Shown: positions 24,175-32,005 of the stretch, one piece after another
How positions within the stretch are numbered: position 1 is the first letter of the stretch
Layout of the letters: every line of letters starts with the position of its first letter
From: a virus
Virus record (IMG/VR): IMGVR_UViG_3300048918_000472
Span: 1 to 52,218 of that record
Direction: 5' to 3' (one strand)
Length of the DNA: 52,218 nucleotides
Translations under genes and position numbers: made by a program
Notes under the pieces: generated by a model
What the model was told of the DNA's origin: nothing
The model's database searches: none
What the model saw: the letters and a program-made list of their open reading frames with translations, nothing else

Positions 24175-25244
24175 TGCGCCTGGTTCGGCTCGCACTCGTC
24201 GCGCTGGCGGGGCTGATCGCCCTGCCCGCCGCCGCGCAGGTTATCGCGACGCTTCCCGTCACGTGTAACGCGAGCGGGACGAACTGTACGCAGGCGACGC
24301 CCGTCGTCAATCCGGACGGCACGACTATTTCGGGCGGCGGCGGGGGCGGCACGCCGACGGGTACGGCAGGATCGCCGAACGCAGCGGTCGTGACGGTCCA
24401 GGGCGTTTCGGGCGGTACGGTTGTCCCGATCAGTGCGGCGGCGCTCCCGTTACCGACCGGTGCGGCGACCGAAACGACACTGGCCGCTGCGAGCGGTAAA
24501 CTCCCGGCGTCCCTGGGCGCGAAAACGGGCGCGACTAGTCTATCCGTCGTTCCGGCTTCGGATGGGTTCGCAACGATCGCAGGCGGAAATGTAGCGTCAG
24601 GCGCGACCGACAGCGGCAACCCGATCAAAATCGGGGGTGTATATAATTCCGGCGCGCTATCGGCTGTTACGACCGGGCAGCGGACGAACCTGCAGAGTGA
24701 CCAGTATGGCAATGCCAGGGTATCGCTCACGGGTATTGGCGCTAGCACCGGCGATACTATCGGCGCTGCGGCTGGCGCGTTCGTTACGACCAGTGCATCC
24801 GGGGCAGGAAGCGGCGCCGTTCTGGTCGTCGGAAATTACGTCAGCGATGGCACAAACTGGAATCGCAGCCGGGGTGATACGACCGGTAACTGGGTTGTAC
24901 CTACCCCGACCGCCGTAGCAGGCAACGCGATTACTCCGGTTGTTACATCGGTTGCGGCCGGATCGGTCGTCGGCAAGGCCAGCGCAGGCAACCTGTACGG
25001 CGTCAACGTCACGACCGGCGCGAGCGCGGGGTACGTGCTGATTTTCAATGCGACCAGCGCGCCGGCCGACGGAACCGTTACACCCGTGAAGTGCCTGCCG
25101 ATCGCGGCGAACACCGGCGTTGATCTGAACTACCGGTCGCTGCCCGTGGCATTCTCGACCGGCATAACCGCCGTATTCTCGACGACTGGGTGCTTTACGA
25201 AAACGATTAGTGCGACCGCCTTCATTTCGATTGACGTCAAGTGA
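24174..25244 (+). CDS. Exported beta-rich structural-type protein, 356 aa
   Basis: A clear signal peptide (MRLVRLALVALAGLIALPAA, predicted cleavage after AQ region near residue 22) precedes a Gly/Thr/Ser-rich beta protein with VVTVQGVSGGTVVPISAAAL and repeats of TGATSLSVVPASDGF type, as in phage tail proteins. A Gly run sits at about 57-64. A signal peptide on such a protein is odd and suggests periplasmic export during infection or use of the peptide as a membrane anchor. Function not known. Confidence 0.62.
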   Translation: MRLVRLALVALAGLIALPAAAQVIATLPVTCNASGTNCTQATPVVNPDGTTISGGGGGGTPTGTAGSPNAAVVTVQGVSGGTVVPISAAALPLPTGAATETTLAAASGKLPASLGAKTGATSLSVVPASDGFATIAGGNVASGATDSGNPIKIGGVYNSGALSAVTTGQRTNLQSDQYGNARVSLTGIGASTGDTIGAAAGAFVTTSASGAGSGAVLVVGNYVSDGTNWNRSRGDTTGNWVVPTPTAVAGNAITPVVTSVAAGSVVGKASAGNLYGVNVTTGASAGYVLIFNATSAPADGTVTPVKCLPIAANTGVDLNYRSLPVAFSTGITAVFSTTGCFTKTISATAFISIDVK

Positions 25245-25612
25245 TCCGCGCCGCCCTGACCGCTCTGGCGCTGCTCGCCTCGCCGCAGACGACAAGTTCG
25301 CTTAACGGCCCGCTCGCGACGATCGCCGACGCGATTCAGTACGCCGCCCCGTCGAGCGGCGCGACAGTCACGGTCGCGCCGGACAAGAGTACGTTGATTA
25401 TCGATAACGCGTCGTTGCTCGCGACGCTGACGGTTACGCTGCCAGGCGGCCCGATCGACGGGCAGCGCGTCACGATCGTATCGGGCGCAGGCGTGACGGC
25501 GCTCACAGTTAACGGCGGGACGATCAAAGGTCTGATCACGGCCCTTTCGATCAATGGGTACGCGCGGTTCGTCTATAGCGCGTCGGCGAACGCTTGGTTT
25601 CGAAGTGGGTAA
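25241..25612 (+). CDS. Exported beta-rich protein, 123 aa
   Basis: GTG start at 25241 (GTGA overlap). N-terminal hydrophobic segment IRAALTALALLASPQT looks like a signal peptide. The mature part (VTVAPDKSTLIIDNASLLAT, LPGGPIDGQRVTIVSGAGVT) resembles the small beta domains found at the ends of phage fibre proteins. The 3' end overlaps the convergent immunity-like gene by 62 bp. Confidence 0.58.
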   Translation: MIRAALTALALLASPQTTSSLNGPLATIADAIQYAAPSSGATVTVAPDKSTLIIDNASLLATLTVTLPGGPIDGQRVTIVSGAGVTALTVNGGTIKGLITALSINGYARFVYSASANAWFRSG

Positions 25613-25775
25613 GCGCCCAGACCATCGCGACGCACCAGCCGATAAACGTCCATCCGAGCAGGATATTAACCGCGGCGATCGCTGGCCAGTTCGGGTGGCC
25701 ACGAAACTGCGCGACGATCGTCGGGAAGAAAAACGCGACCCAGATCGTGAGTAGTGCGGCGAACATGTCGGTCAT
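25551..25775 (-). CDS. Superinfection immunity (Imm-like) membrane protein, 74 aa
   Basis: Two hydrophobic helices: FAALLTIWVAFFFPTIVAQF and IAAVNILLGWTFIGWCVAMV, with the signature RGHPN..AI..VNILLGWTFIGW..A.VWALT of the superinfection immunity protein family (T4 Imm type). Such proteins sit in the inner membrane and block DNA entry of related phages. The 13 C-terminal residues are read antisense to the 25241 gene. It lies at the end of the early minus operon. Confidence 0.75.
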   Translation of the reverse strand: MTDMFAALLTIWVAFFFPTIVAQFRGHPNWPAIAAVNILLGWTFIGWCVAMVWALTHFETKRSPTRYRRTARTH

Positions 25776-25778
25776 ATC

Positions 25779-28700
25779 CTATGCCTTCCTGTATCGACGA
25801 CCGACCCAGCCGCCCGACGCTCGTATCGGCCACGGCGACCCGTCGGGCAGATACGCCCATGGCGGATTGCGTGACATGATCTCTTCGAATTCCTCGATCG
25901 ACCCGAAACCGTGCGGGACTTCAGCGACATTTTCGTCGTACACTTCCTGAACGATCGGGTAGCCCGCAGCTTCGTGCGCGGCCATCGAAAACCGCTGGAT
26001 ATCGTGGGCGATCGCCTGAACGGCATTCTCGAAAACGCGCGAGCCCCAGGTATCCATCCGAACCCAGCCGAGCGCGCCGTACTTTGGGTTCGTATTGTCG
26101 GTCATGTACGACATGGCGAGCGACCCGGGACGTTTCTCGCTCGGGCGCAGGCGCGGCTGGTGGTAGGTCAGCTGCCGACCGCTCGGGAGGGTCAGCTTCA
26201 GCCAGTCGCACGGCACGACGTCGGTCTGGACGCGCCAGCCGGACGATGGGTTATAGACCCAGCGCGACCGCTCGTACGACGTGTAATAACAGAACGACAG
26301 CGGCCCGACCGGCCAGTGCGTGCCGGGCGAGCGTATCGCCTGGATCATCGCGCCTTCGATCCCGTAGAGCTCGTCGCGCCACCAGCCGGATATCGGATCC
26401 TTGCGACGCTGGCCGCCCCACATTTCGACGATGCGCGGCGACGCCTCGCGCCACGCTAGGATGATCTCGGTCAGCTGCGCGTCGGTTTTGTTCGCTTCGT
26501 CCGGGTCGAACGCACGCCACGATCCGATCCAGCCGCCGAACCCGCAATTGTGGACGAGCAGATGCCCGCTATCCGTGCGGATCGTGAACCGGTTCTGCGG
26601 CCCCGCATTTGCAATGTCGTAGACACGACTCGTACAGATCGACGAGTGCCTGAAGTTCGACGACGGATCGTTTATTCGACATGTTCGCGGCGCGAGTAAT
26701 GAACCGCAGATTCCCCGGTTCGTAATTGCCGTGCGTGCGGATTCGATCCATTTCCAAAACCGGGTCGTCCCAGCCGGGGAGAGTAACGAGGTAGGCGAGA
26801 AACGCACGTCGCCCCTTCGTTCCCTCTGTCCATGGCTCGTAGACCTTGATTCCCCGGCCGCCGTAATTGCGGTAACGTGGGTCGGTCGTCCCGGGTTTGC
26901 AACGCGTGAGACAAGCAGCGATCCGGTTAAGGAGGCGCCGACGGTGTGCGGGATGCTCGACAATATCGGTATAGCCCCAATAGTTTTTTCGATGCCGACT
27001 GACGCGCTCTCGCGAACAACCTGGGCAACTGACGACACCGCCTTTGCGAAGCCGATGCCATCCCGACCGAAACAGCGGCCCGTCACAGTCGCAAAGCAAA
27101 ACGATTTGGTGCTCGCGCGGTGCAGGTTCCAAGCCGACGACGGTAAGCTGGCCGAACCTGTCGCCAAAGCCTGGCAAAGGGAATTTTCGTCGGAAGCGAG
27201 TGTCGATGCCGGAAGCCAGAAACCGTTGGTATTCACCAGATGATCCGGGGTTATCTTCACTCCATCCAGTGGGATAACGGTGCGATACCCCTTGAAAATC
27301 ACGCCGTCGTGCTCGACCCATCGTTCCCCGTCCCATAGCCTGTCCGTTGGTAAGACGTCTGGTATGGCGACATAGCCCCTGTTTGTCAAAACTTGGGTAA
27401 GCGGCCCGAAGCAAGCGAGTTCCGAAATTTTGCCTATAAGCTGGCGATCTGGGTGCGGCTCGCCGTGCGCCGCTTGGTAGGCTTCATACTCGTCGAGTGT
27501 TCGCCCCGTGATATTCGCGGCACCCGCCAGATAGATATCGCGGCGCGCGCGGAACACGTCGATCCGCCATTGCTCGCCCGAGATGCACGCCGCCACGACT
27601 GCTTCGATCGCACTGTAATCCGATGCGATCAGATCGTGCCCCGGCGCCGCGACGAACAGCCCGCGGATACAGCCCTGCAGCACGCGCTGGACGTCGCCGA
27701 AAAACTGTTCGACCATATCGAGCGAGCGGAACGCCATGATTTCCAGAACGTGATCCTGCATTTCGATCCGCCAGGCGGGTTTCGCCGCGGTCCGCTCGGT
27801 CGCGCCGCACCATGGACACGATACTGCGTCGGGGCGGTACGGGCGTCCGCACGGCGCGCATACGACCAGTTTCGGCCCGATCTTAACCAAGTTCGTCGTT
27901 TGCACCCCTTCGCCCGTCGGACGGCCCGTACGCGTGCCGTGATGCACGAACAGCCCGCGCAGCCGATCGTCGGCGCTCGCCCGGTGTTCGATCGCGTAGA
28001 GCTTCTTCACGCCGGCCGAACCGACCAGTGCGCGGATTTCGAGCACGCGCCGAACGTCGTCGGGCAGGTCGGTTCGCTGCAGTTCGATTTCGAGCGGCTG
28101 TTTTTTCTGATCGAACGACCAGATCCCGCCGACCCCGCGCGCGACGATCCACCCGAGCAGCTTTTCGCCCTGCGATACGCCGATACCGCCGGTCAGCCGC
28201 TCGCACTCTGAACCGTACCGCTCGAGCAGCTGTTCCAGTACGGCGATACAGTCACGCACTGCAGGCCGGTCGACGGCCAGCCCGCGCCAGTTTATCGCTT
28301 GGTCCTGTAGCCACGCGACCCGTTCGGGCAGCGTCATCGGTTCCATACGATCAGCGGCCGATTCTTCGGCGAGTACGTCGCGATCGCAATACAGGTGGTA
28401 ACGGTCGAACAGTTCGGGCACCGACGCGAGCGCGCCGGCGAACCGGACCGGTTTCGGGTCGTTCAGATAGATACGGGTGCGATCGTCGGTTTTGGTCGGA
28501 TTGCGCGGCTTCGAGAATATGTCCATCAGGCGTTTGCCGTCCGGGTCTTTCTGGAAATCCGTGTCGAGCGCTTCCCCCAGTCGCTCGAGCGCCCCGGGAT
28601 AGCCGTTGACGTGCGCCGTCGCGAGCGAACAGTGTACCCGATCGTGCGCGAGCGGCGGCCAGCCGTGGCGCGCGACGAGTACGTGATGCCAGCCGAGCTT

Positions 28701-29024
28701 TTCGAACATCGCGTTGTGAAATTCGATATGGCCGCCCTGTTCGAGCCACTCGCGCAGTGGCGCGGGCATCGGCTGGCCTGGGCGCCACCGATCGACCGTA
28801 CCGACCGGCCAGTGCGGCAGGCGATACGATAGGCAGAGTATCTCGGCGGTCGGGTGCTCCCAGTACGGCGCGGCACCGACGACGGGCAGACCGATTTTGT
28901 TTTTTGGTGCGCCCGCCGGTCGGGTCCATTTGCCGTCCGCCCAGTGAAACCCGGCGAACGAAATCGCTTCGACGTCGAGCGTCGCGCAGGGCGGCGTGAC
29001 GTATGTCACGTCAGGGGCGCCCAC
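25779..29024 (-). CDS. Family A DNA polymerase with 3'-5' exonuclease domain and intein, 1081 aa precursor
   Basis: Replicative polymerase. Exonuclease domain: LDVE (D17, E19), FHNAMFEKLGW (N104 region) and YCDRDV (about 212-217). Motif A is SDYSAIEAV (about 468-477); motif B is RQLIGKISELA followed by CGFGGWIG, split by the intein after A537; motif C is VYDENVAE (D1030, E1031). A Cys4-type insert (CAPCGRPYRPDAVSCPWCG) lies at about 389-407. Removing residues 538-826 leaves a 792-aa mature enzyme with motif B restored, normal for phage polymerases. It is part of the minus-strand early operon and overlaps the upstream gene by 19 bp. Confidence 0.92.
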   Translation of the reverse strand: MGAPDVTYVTPPCATLDVEAISFAGFHWADGKWTRPAGAPKNKIGLPVVGAAPYWEHPTAEILCLSYRLPHWPVGTVDRWRPGQPMPAPLREWLEQGGHIEFHNAMFEKLGWHHVLVARHGWPPLAHDRVHCSLATAHVNGYPGALERLGEALDTDFQKDPDGKRLMDIFSKPRNPTKTDDRTRIYLNDPKPVRFAGALASVPELFDRYHLYCDRDVLAEESAADRMEPMTLPERVAWLQDQAINWRGLAVDRPAVRDCIAVLEQLLERYGSECERLTGGIGVSQGEKLLGWIVARGVGGIWSFDQKKQPLEIELQRTDLPDDVRRVLEIRALVGSAGVKKLYAIEHRASADDRLRGLFVHHGTRTGRPTGEGVQTTNLVKIGPKLVVCAPCGRPYRPDAVSCPWCGATERTAAKPAWRIEMQDHVLEIMAFRSLDMVEQFFGDVQRVLQGCIRGLFVAAPGHDLIASDYSAIEAVVAACISGEQWRIDVFRARRDIYLAGAANITGRTLDEYEAYQAAHGEPHPDRQLIGKISELACFGPLTQVLTNRGYVAIPDVLPTDRLWDGERWVEHDGVIFKGYRTVIPLDGVKITPDHLVNTNGFWLPASTLASDENSLCQALATGSASLPSSAWNLHRASTKSFCFATVTGRCFGRDGIGFAKAVSSVAQVVRESASVGIEKTIGAIPILSSIPHTVGASLTGSLLVSRVANPGRPTHVTAITAAGESRSTSHGQRERRGDVRFSPTSLLSPAGTTRFWKWIESARTAITNRGICGSLLAPRTCRINDPSSNFRHSSICTSRVYDIANAGPQNRFTIRTDSGHLLVHNCGFGGWIGSWRAFDPDEANKTDAQLTEIILAWREASPRIVEMWGGQRRKDPISGWWRDELYGIEGAMIQAIRSPGTHWPVGPLSFCYYTSYERSRWVYNPSSGWRVQTDVVPCDWLKLTLPSGRQLTYHQPRLRPSEKRPGSLAMSYMTDNTNPKYGALGWVRMDTWGSRVFENAVQAIAHDIQRFSMAAHEAAGYPIVQEVYDENVAEVPHGFGSIEEFEEIMSRNPPWAYLPDGSPWPIRASGGWVGRRYRKA
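26547..27413 (-). mobile_element. Intein in polymerase motif B, 289 aa
   Basis: Polymerase residues 538-826. Block A starts at Cys538 (CFGPLTQVLTNRGYVAIPDV), block B has the T-x-x-H motif ITPDHLV (T592, H595), block F is RVYDIANAG (D803), block G is LLVHN with Asn826 followed by the extein Cys827. All residues needed for protein splicing are present. Between blocks B and F (about 616-790) the intein frame shows no LAGLIDADG or HNH domain and is rich in S, T, R and A like a shadow frame; the endonuclease is in another frame (26569-27321). Confidence 0.92.
26569..27321 (-). CDS. HNH homing endonuclease encoded out of frame inside the intein, about 250 aa
   Basis: This frame is shifted by -1 from the polymerase/intein frame. 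It contains FGDRFGQLTVVGLEPAPREH, a CDC...CPGC zinc-type segment (LLCDCDGPLFRSGWHRLRKG, VVSCPGCSRE), then DPRYRNYGGRGIKVYEPW and LEMDRIRTHGNYEPGNLRFI, the standard order of phage HNH homing endonucleases. The conserved part (27177-26665) exactly fills the space between splicing blocks B and F. The frame is open over the whole intein (first ATG at 27414, the intein border) and stops 22 bp before its end. ATG 27321, with GGGGA three bases upstream, is the likely start; frameshifting from the intein frame is an alternative. Confidence 0.8.
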   Translation of the reverse strand: MGRARRRDFQGVSHRYPTGWSEDNPGSSGEYQRFLASGIDTRFRRKFPLPGFGDRFGQLTVVGLEPAPREHQIVLLCDCDGPLFRSGWHRLRKGGVVSCPGCSRERVSRHRKNYWGYTDIVEHPAHRRRLLNRIAACLTRCKPGTTDPRYRNYGGRGIKVYEPWTEGTKGRRAFLAYLVTLPGWDDPVLEMDRIRTHGNYEPGNLRFITRAANMSNKRSVVELQALVDLYESCLRHCKCGAAEPVHDPHG

Positions 29025-29503
29025 ATATAGAGCTTGCCTCGGACGACCCGATCGTTCTCCCAGCCAGCCAACCGATAGCAGTAACCGGTCCGACGGCCCG
29101 ACAATCCGATCTCGGTCCGCAACCGTTCGGCGGGAAGCGCGCCATAACGAGCCGCCCAGTGCCGATACGTCTCGGTCGTTGCCGATATGATCAGTTCGGA
29201 ACTAAGACCGGCGCCAAGATTGCGGAACAGCATGTTGCGCCAGATAAAACAAGCGTTACCGTCCGATTGGCCTTCGCGCCCTCGACTTGATCCTGACCCA
29301 CGCGCCGCCGGGGTTTTCTGCCGGACGCATGCCCAAACGGCACGCCCACAGTCGGATAGCAATACGATTTCTTGCCCGACCCCGGTAAACGTGCGGCTCC
29401 CCGGCGTGCGGCGCGAATAGTGCGGCCCGAACTGCTCGAATTCCCCTGTCCCGTCGACGACAGCAAGCGCGGCGGGATCCGAACTGGACGATAAATTCCA
29501 CAC
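29006..29503 (-). CDS. Conserved protein with GNAT-like pattern, 165 aa
   Basis: GTG start at 29503 gives VWNLSSSSDPAALAVVDGTG. Later FGPHYSRRTPGSRTFTGVGQ, RAVWACV, FIWRNMLFRNLGAGLSSELI, and GLSGRRTGYCYRLAGWENDR. This pattern (HYSRQxPG ... W ... FRNEGAGLSSELI ... GxCxxxAGF) is a recurrent phage and actinobacterial family of unknown function; the fold may be acyltransferase-like, which is a guess. The gene lies directly before the polymerase and overlaps it. An earlier frame start at 29680 is Arg-rich shadow and was not used. Confidence 0.68.
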   Translation of the reverse strand: MWNLSSSSDPAALAVVDGTGEFEQFGPHYSRRTPGSRTFTGVGQEIVLLSDCGRAVWACVRQKTPAARGSGSSRGREGQSDGNACFIWRNMLFRNLGAGLSSELIISATTETYRHWAARYGALPAERLRTEIGLSGRRTGYCYRLAGWENDRVVRGKLYMWAPLT

Positions 29504-29508
29504 GGTTA

Positions 29509-29724
29509 TTACGCGGCGGTCGTTCGCGCGAGCGGTACGGGCCGTGGGCGATCGCTGATCGGGTGCGGGCAGTTCGGGCAAATATGCGTCCCGCCCGAAC
29601 AGTGCCACCCGAGGTTGATCAGCCCGTGGCCGGCGAGGATTGCGACGGTATCGGGGGCTGGCGCGCCGCACGTATCGCACGCCAGCCCCGCATAGTTACC
29701 GTTCGTGTCGCGTTTTACGGTCAT
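29509..29724 (-). CDS. Small zinc-ribbon-like protein, 71 aa
   Basis: ATG 29724 gives MTVKRDTNGNYAGLACDTCG. Two Cys pairs, CDTCG and CPNCP (with an extra WHCSGGTHIC), form a probable zinc ribbon. The stop is followed six bases later by the next GTG. Early operon member; possible nucleic-acid or protein binder, function unknown. Confidence 0.65.
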   Translation of the reverse strand: MTVKRDTNGNYAGLACDTCGAPAPDTVAILAGHGLINLGWHCSGGTHICPNCPHPISDRPRPVPLARTTAA

Positions 29725-29903
29725 GGCCGTACCGATCCCTCTTGAACGACGTGTCCGCTCGGATGGCCGACGGCGTCTTCGGTGCGTTCGAACAGATAAT
29801 ACCCGCCGGGGAAAGGCCGCACGATAGCGACCCCCTCCCGAACGGCACTCGGCGGTCCGTCGTACGGCACACCCGGCACGGTATAGAGTGTACGGGTCGC
29901 CAT
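29721..29903 (-). CDS. Small hypothetical protein, 60 aa
   Basis: MATRTLYTVPGVPYDGPPSA, then REGVAIVRPFPGGYYLFERT and HPSGHVVQEGSV. ATG at 29903 overlaps the SSB-like gene stop, and its TGA overlaps the next ATG. Beta-rich; no family recognised. Confidence 0.6.
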   Translation of the reverse strand: MATRTLYTVPGVPYDGPPSAVREGVAIVRPFPGGYYLFERTEDAVGHPSGHVVQEGSVRP

Positions 29904-30826
29904 CACACAATATACCCGTGCTGGCGCATCGTCTCGTCGGTCCATCCCTGCGCGATAAACGACTCGTACGTCGCGCCGGCCGCTTTCGCCGTCATCGTCG
30001 GGCCAGCGGGCACCGGCGCGACAGGCGGCGCGGGCGGGTTTGCCGGGGGTGCCATATACCCGGCGTATGGCGGGGGCGCCGGGTTACCAGGGGCAGCAGT
30101 CGGCGAGGTCGGGGCGGTATGAACAGGCGGCGCGGGATTTGCCGCAGGGGCAGCGTTTCCCGGCGTGCCGCGCGCACCGAACGCGGCGTTCGGGTCGACC
30201 GCGGCGGCCGAGACGATCGCCGGGCCTTCCTGTTCGAACGTGACGGCGTTCAGGTTCATGTACATGCCTGGCGATTCCTGCGACTGGTTCGACGTGCACG
30301 TACCCGTGATCGACACGTAATCGCCGCACTTCACGAACCGGCCAGTCGGGCCGCCCATTTCCTGCCAACCAGACGCGCCCCACTCCCAGACCTTGGGAGC
30401 GAATTGCGAGTCGGCTTTCACGACCCAGCAACCAGCGTATCCTTCGCGCGTCGAGAAAGGCTGGCCGTTCTCGTCGAACCCGTCGCCGTCGATAATCTTG
30501 TTCGCGAAATTCGGGTTCGTGCATCCCGCGGGCAGTTCCGGACCAACCGCGGGGGCGCCGGGAAGCGGCGTTCCGAAGAATTGCGGCCACGCGGCGCGCG
30601 CGTCGGCATCCAGTTGCGCCTTGGTCTGTTCGAACGGCGTCATTCCGGGGATCTGCAAGCGCTGCGCCGGATTCTTCGGAATCGCGACGGCGGTAAAGAA
30701 ACGACCGGGCATTGGCTGGCCGTCCTTGCCGATTTTGACCTGCTTGGTCTTACGATCCTTCGGCGGGTTACCCTGCTTATGCGGGTCGCCCTGGACCAGA
30801 CGGCCCGTAACGGTGAATTCGGACAT
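29903..30826 (-). CDS. Single-stranded DNA-binding-like protein, DUF2815 type, 307 aa
   Basis: Strong ribosome site AGGAG before ATG 30826. Residues 1-205 form an OB-like core: FTVTGRLVQGDPHKQGNPPK, GRFFTAVAIPKNP, CWVVKADSQFAPKVWEWGAS, FVKCGDYVSITGTCTSNQSQ and SPGMYMNLNAVTFEQEGPAI, as in the phage DUF2815 SSB family (T7 gp2.5-like role). Residues about 225-290 are Pro/Ala-rich and disordered, as expected of an SSB tail, though the acidic tip is missing; the end is GWTDETMRQHGYIV. It sits in the replication operon between nuclease and polymerase genes. Confidence 0.75.
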   Translation of the reverse strand: MSEFTVTGRLVQGDPHKQGNPPKDRKTKQVKIGKDGQPMPGRFFTAVAIPKNPAQRLQIPGMTPFEQTKAQLDADARAAWPQFFGTPLPGAPAVGPELPAGCTNPNFANKIIDGDGFDENGQPFSTREGYAGCWVVKADSQFAPKVWEWGASGWQEMGGPTGRFVKCGDYVSITGTCTSNQSQESPGMYMNLNAVTFEQEGPAIVSAAAVDPNAAFGARGTPGNAAPAANPAPPVHTAPTSPTAAPGNPAPPPYAGYMAPPANPPAPPVAPVPAGPTMTAKAAGATYESFIAQGWTDETMRQHGYIV

Positions 30827-30844
30827 ATTATAAATCTCCTGTCG

Positions 30845-32005
30845 TTAACGATTACCGAACACCCGCGCCGCCGACCCCTCGTCGCACGGCTCGAGCTTCG
30901 GGTTACCCTTCGGCGTATAGGCGTATGCGTCAATGACCGATTGGTCAAGACCCAGTTTTACGGCCTGCGCGGGCGTGACGAGGGGTATTTCTGCTTTACG
31001 CAATTCGACGCCCTGGATATCGCCCATCAACGCGACTTCCGATTCGCTCCCGTCGCGCCAGACGGTTCGCGGCTTCGTCGAGCCGAGCGTCCAGTGCGGC
31101 ACGGACTGGCCGGCGCGCTGCAATCCCATCACGCGCGCCTCGAGCGCTTCGCCACGTGCTTTCAGTCGGTCACGCGCCGCGTCGATCATGCGCAGTTCCA
31201 GTCCGAGCGCGGCGGCGTCCATACCGGTCGATTGCTGCGCGTACGCGACGTCGATCGCCGCGCCGCCGACCCGCTGGTTCGCCACGCAATCCCAGGCGGC
31301 ACGACAGTCCCGACAGTGCGGGCCGGTCTGGCATTGCGCGTCCGGCTCGCTCGCGGCGTGTGCGGCGACGCGCAGCTGTAGCAGCATCGGGCCGATTACG
31401 GTTCCCGGCGCGTGCCATTCGCGTACCGGGCCGTCGGGATGATACGCGCGGGGCTGGCCGATCGTGAACGTATAACTGAACGTCAGGATATCGTCGAACG
31501 TGAAGCCCTCACTGTCCATGATACAGGCGGCGTAATCGACCATCTGCCAGTGACGGAACGGATCGTGCTGTCGGTGGCCGAATTTAAAGTCCCAGACGTG
31601 CAGTACGCGCGCGCCGCGGTCGAGCAGGTAACAGTCGGGCGTACCGCCGTTGTCCGGATGGATCGTCTCGGCCGCCGACACATATTCCTCGATCCGGATC
31701 GTATAGCCGGGCGTCTGACACGCTCGCTGCGTGTCGCGGATATCGTCGACGAGCGGCGCGACGCCCTGGATCATCTCGACCGTAACGGGGTGACCGTTCG
31801 GCGTGAGCGTGCCGACCGCCGGTTCGGGCTGGCCGCGCAGGATTTGCTCTAACACCCAGTGCGCGGCGGTTCCCTCGCGGGCTTCCTGCGACTCGGTATC
31901 CTCGGGATAGCGCGCTTCCATCGCCGGACTGGCCGGACAGCCGCCCGGCCCCCAACGGTGCGCTGACGACGGGGCGAGCGGGGCGTGGTAGGTGCCGTCG
32001 GTCAT
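30845..32005 (-). CDS. PD-(D/E)XK exonuclease, DUF2800 (Cas4/RecB-like), 386 aa
   Basis: ATG 32005 overlaps the upstream stop (ATGA). N-terminus HAPLAPSSAHRWGPGGCPAS and REGTAAHWVLEQIL, then IHPDNGGTPDCYLLDRGARV and HVWDFKFGHRQHDPFRHWQM hold the nuclease core (GTPD and DFKFG, with D and K catalytic), followed by CQTGPHCRDCRAAWDC, the Fe-S or zinc cysteines. DUF2800 proteins pair with DUF2815 SSB and polymerase in phage replication operons and probably process DNA ends. Confidence 0.83.
   Translation of the reverse strand: MTDGTYHAPLAPSSAHRWGPGGCPASPAMEARYPEDTESQEAREGTAAHWVLEQILRGQPEPAVGTLTPNGHPVTVEMIQGVAPLVDDIRDTQRACQTPGYTIRIEEYVSAAETIHPDNGGTPDCYLLDRGARVLHVWDFKFGHRQHDPFRHWQMVDYAACIMDSEGFTFDDILTFSYTFTIGQPRAYHPDGPVREWHAPGTVIGPMLLQLRVAAHAASEPDAQCQTGPHCRDCRAAWDCVANQRVGGAAIDVAYAQQSTGMDAAALGLELRMIDAARDRLKARGEALEARVMGLQRAGQSVPHWTLGSTKPRTVWRDGSESEVALMGDIQGVELRKAEIPLVTPAQAVKLGLDQSVIDAYAYTPKGNPKLEPCDEGSAARVFGNR

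Noticed and set aside
26731-27243. 170-codon plus-strand frame inside the intein
   Set aside because: Antisense to the HNH and intein frames; no motif and no ribosome site.
27393-28211. 272-codon plus-strand frame
   Set aside because: Antisense to the polymerase exonuclease and motif A region; Arg/His/Asp-rich shadow.
25779-29024. Reading the polymerase insert as a group I intron
   Set aside because: The frame is open through the insert and has intein splicing blocks at both borders, with Cys538, His825-Asn826 and Cys827.
29888-31381. 497-codon plus-strand frame
   Set aside because: Antisense to the SSB-like and DUF2800 genes, very Arg-rich.
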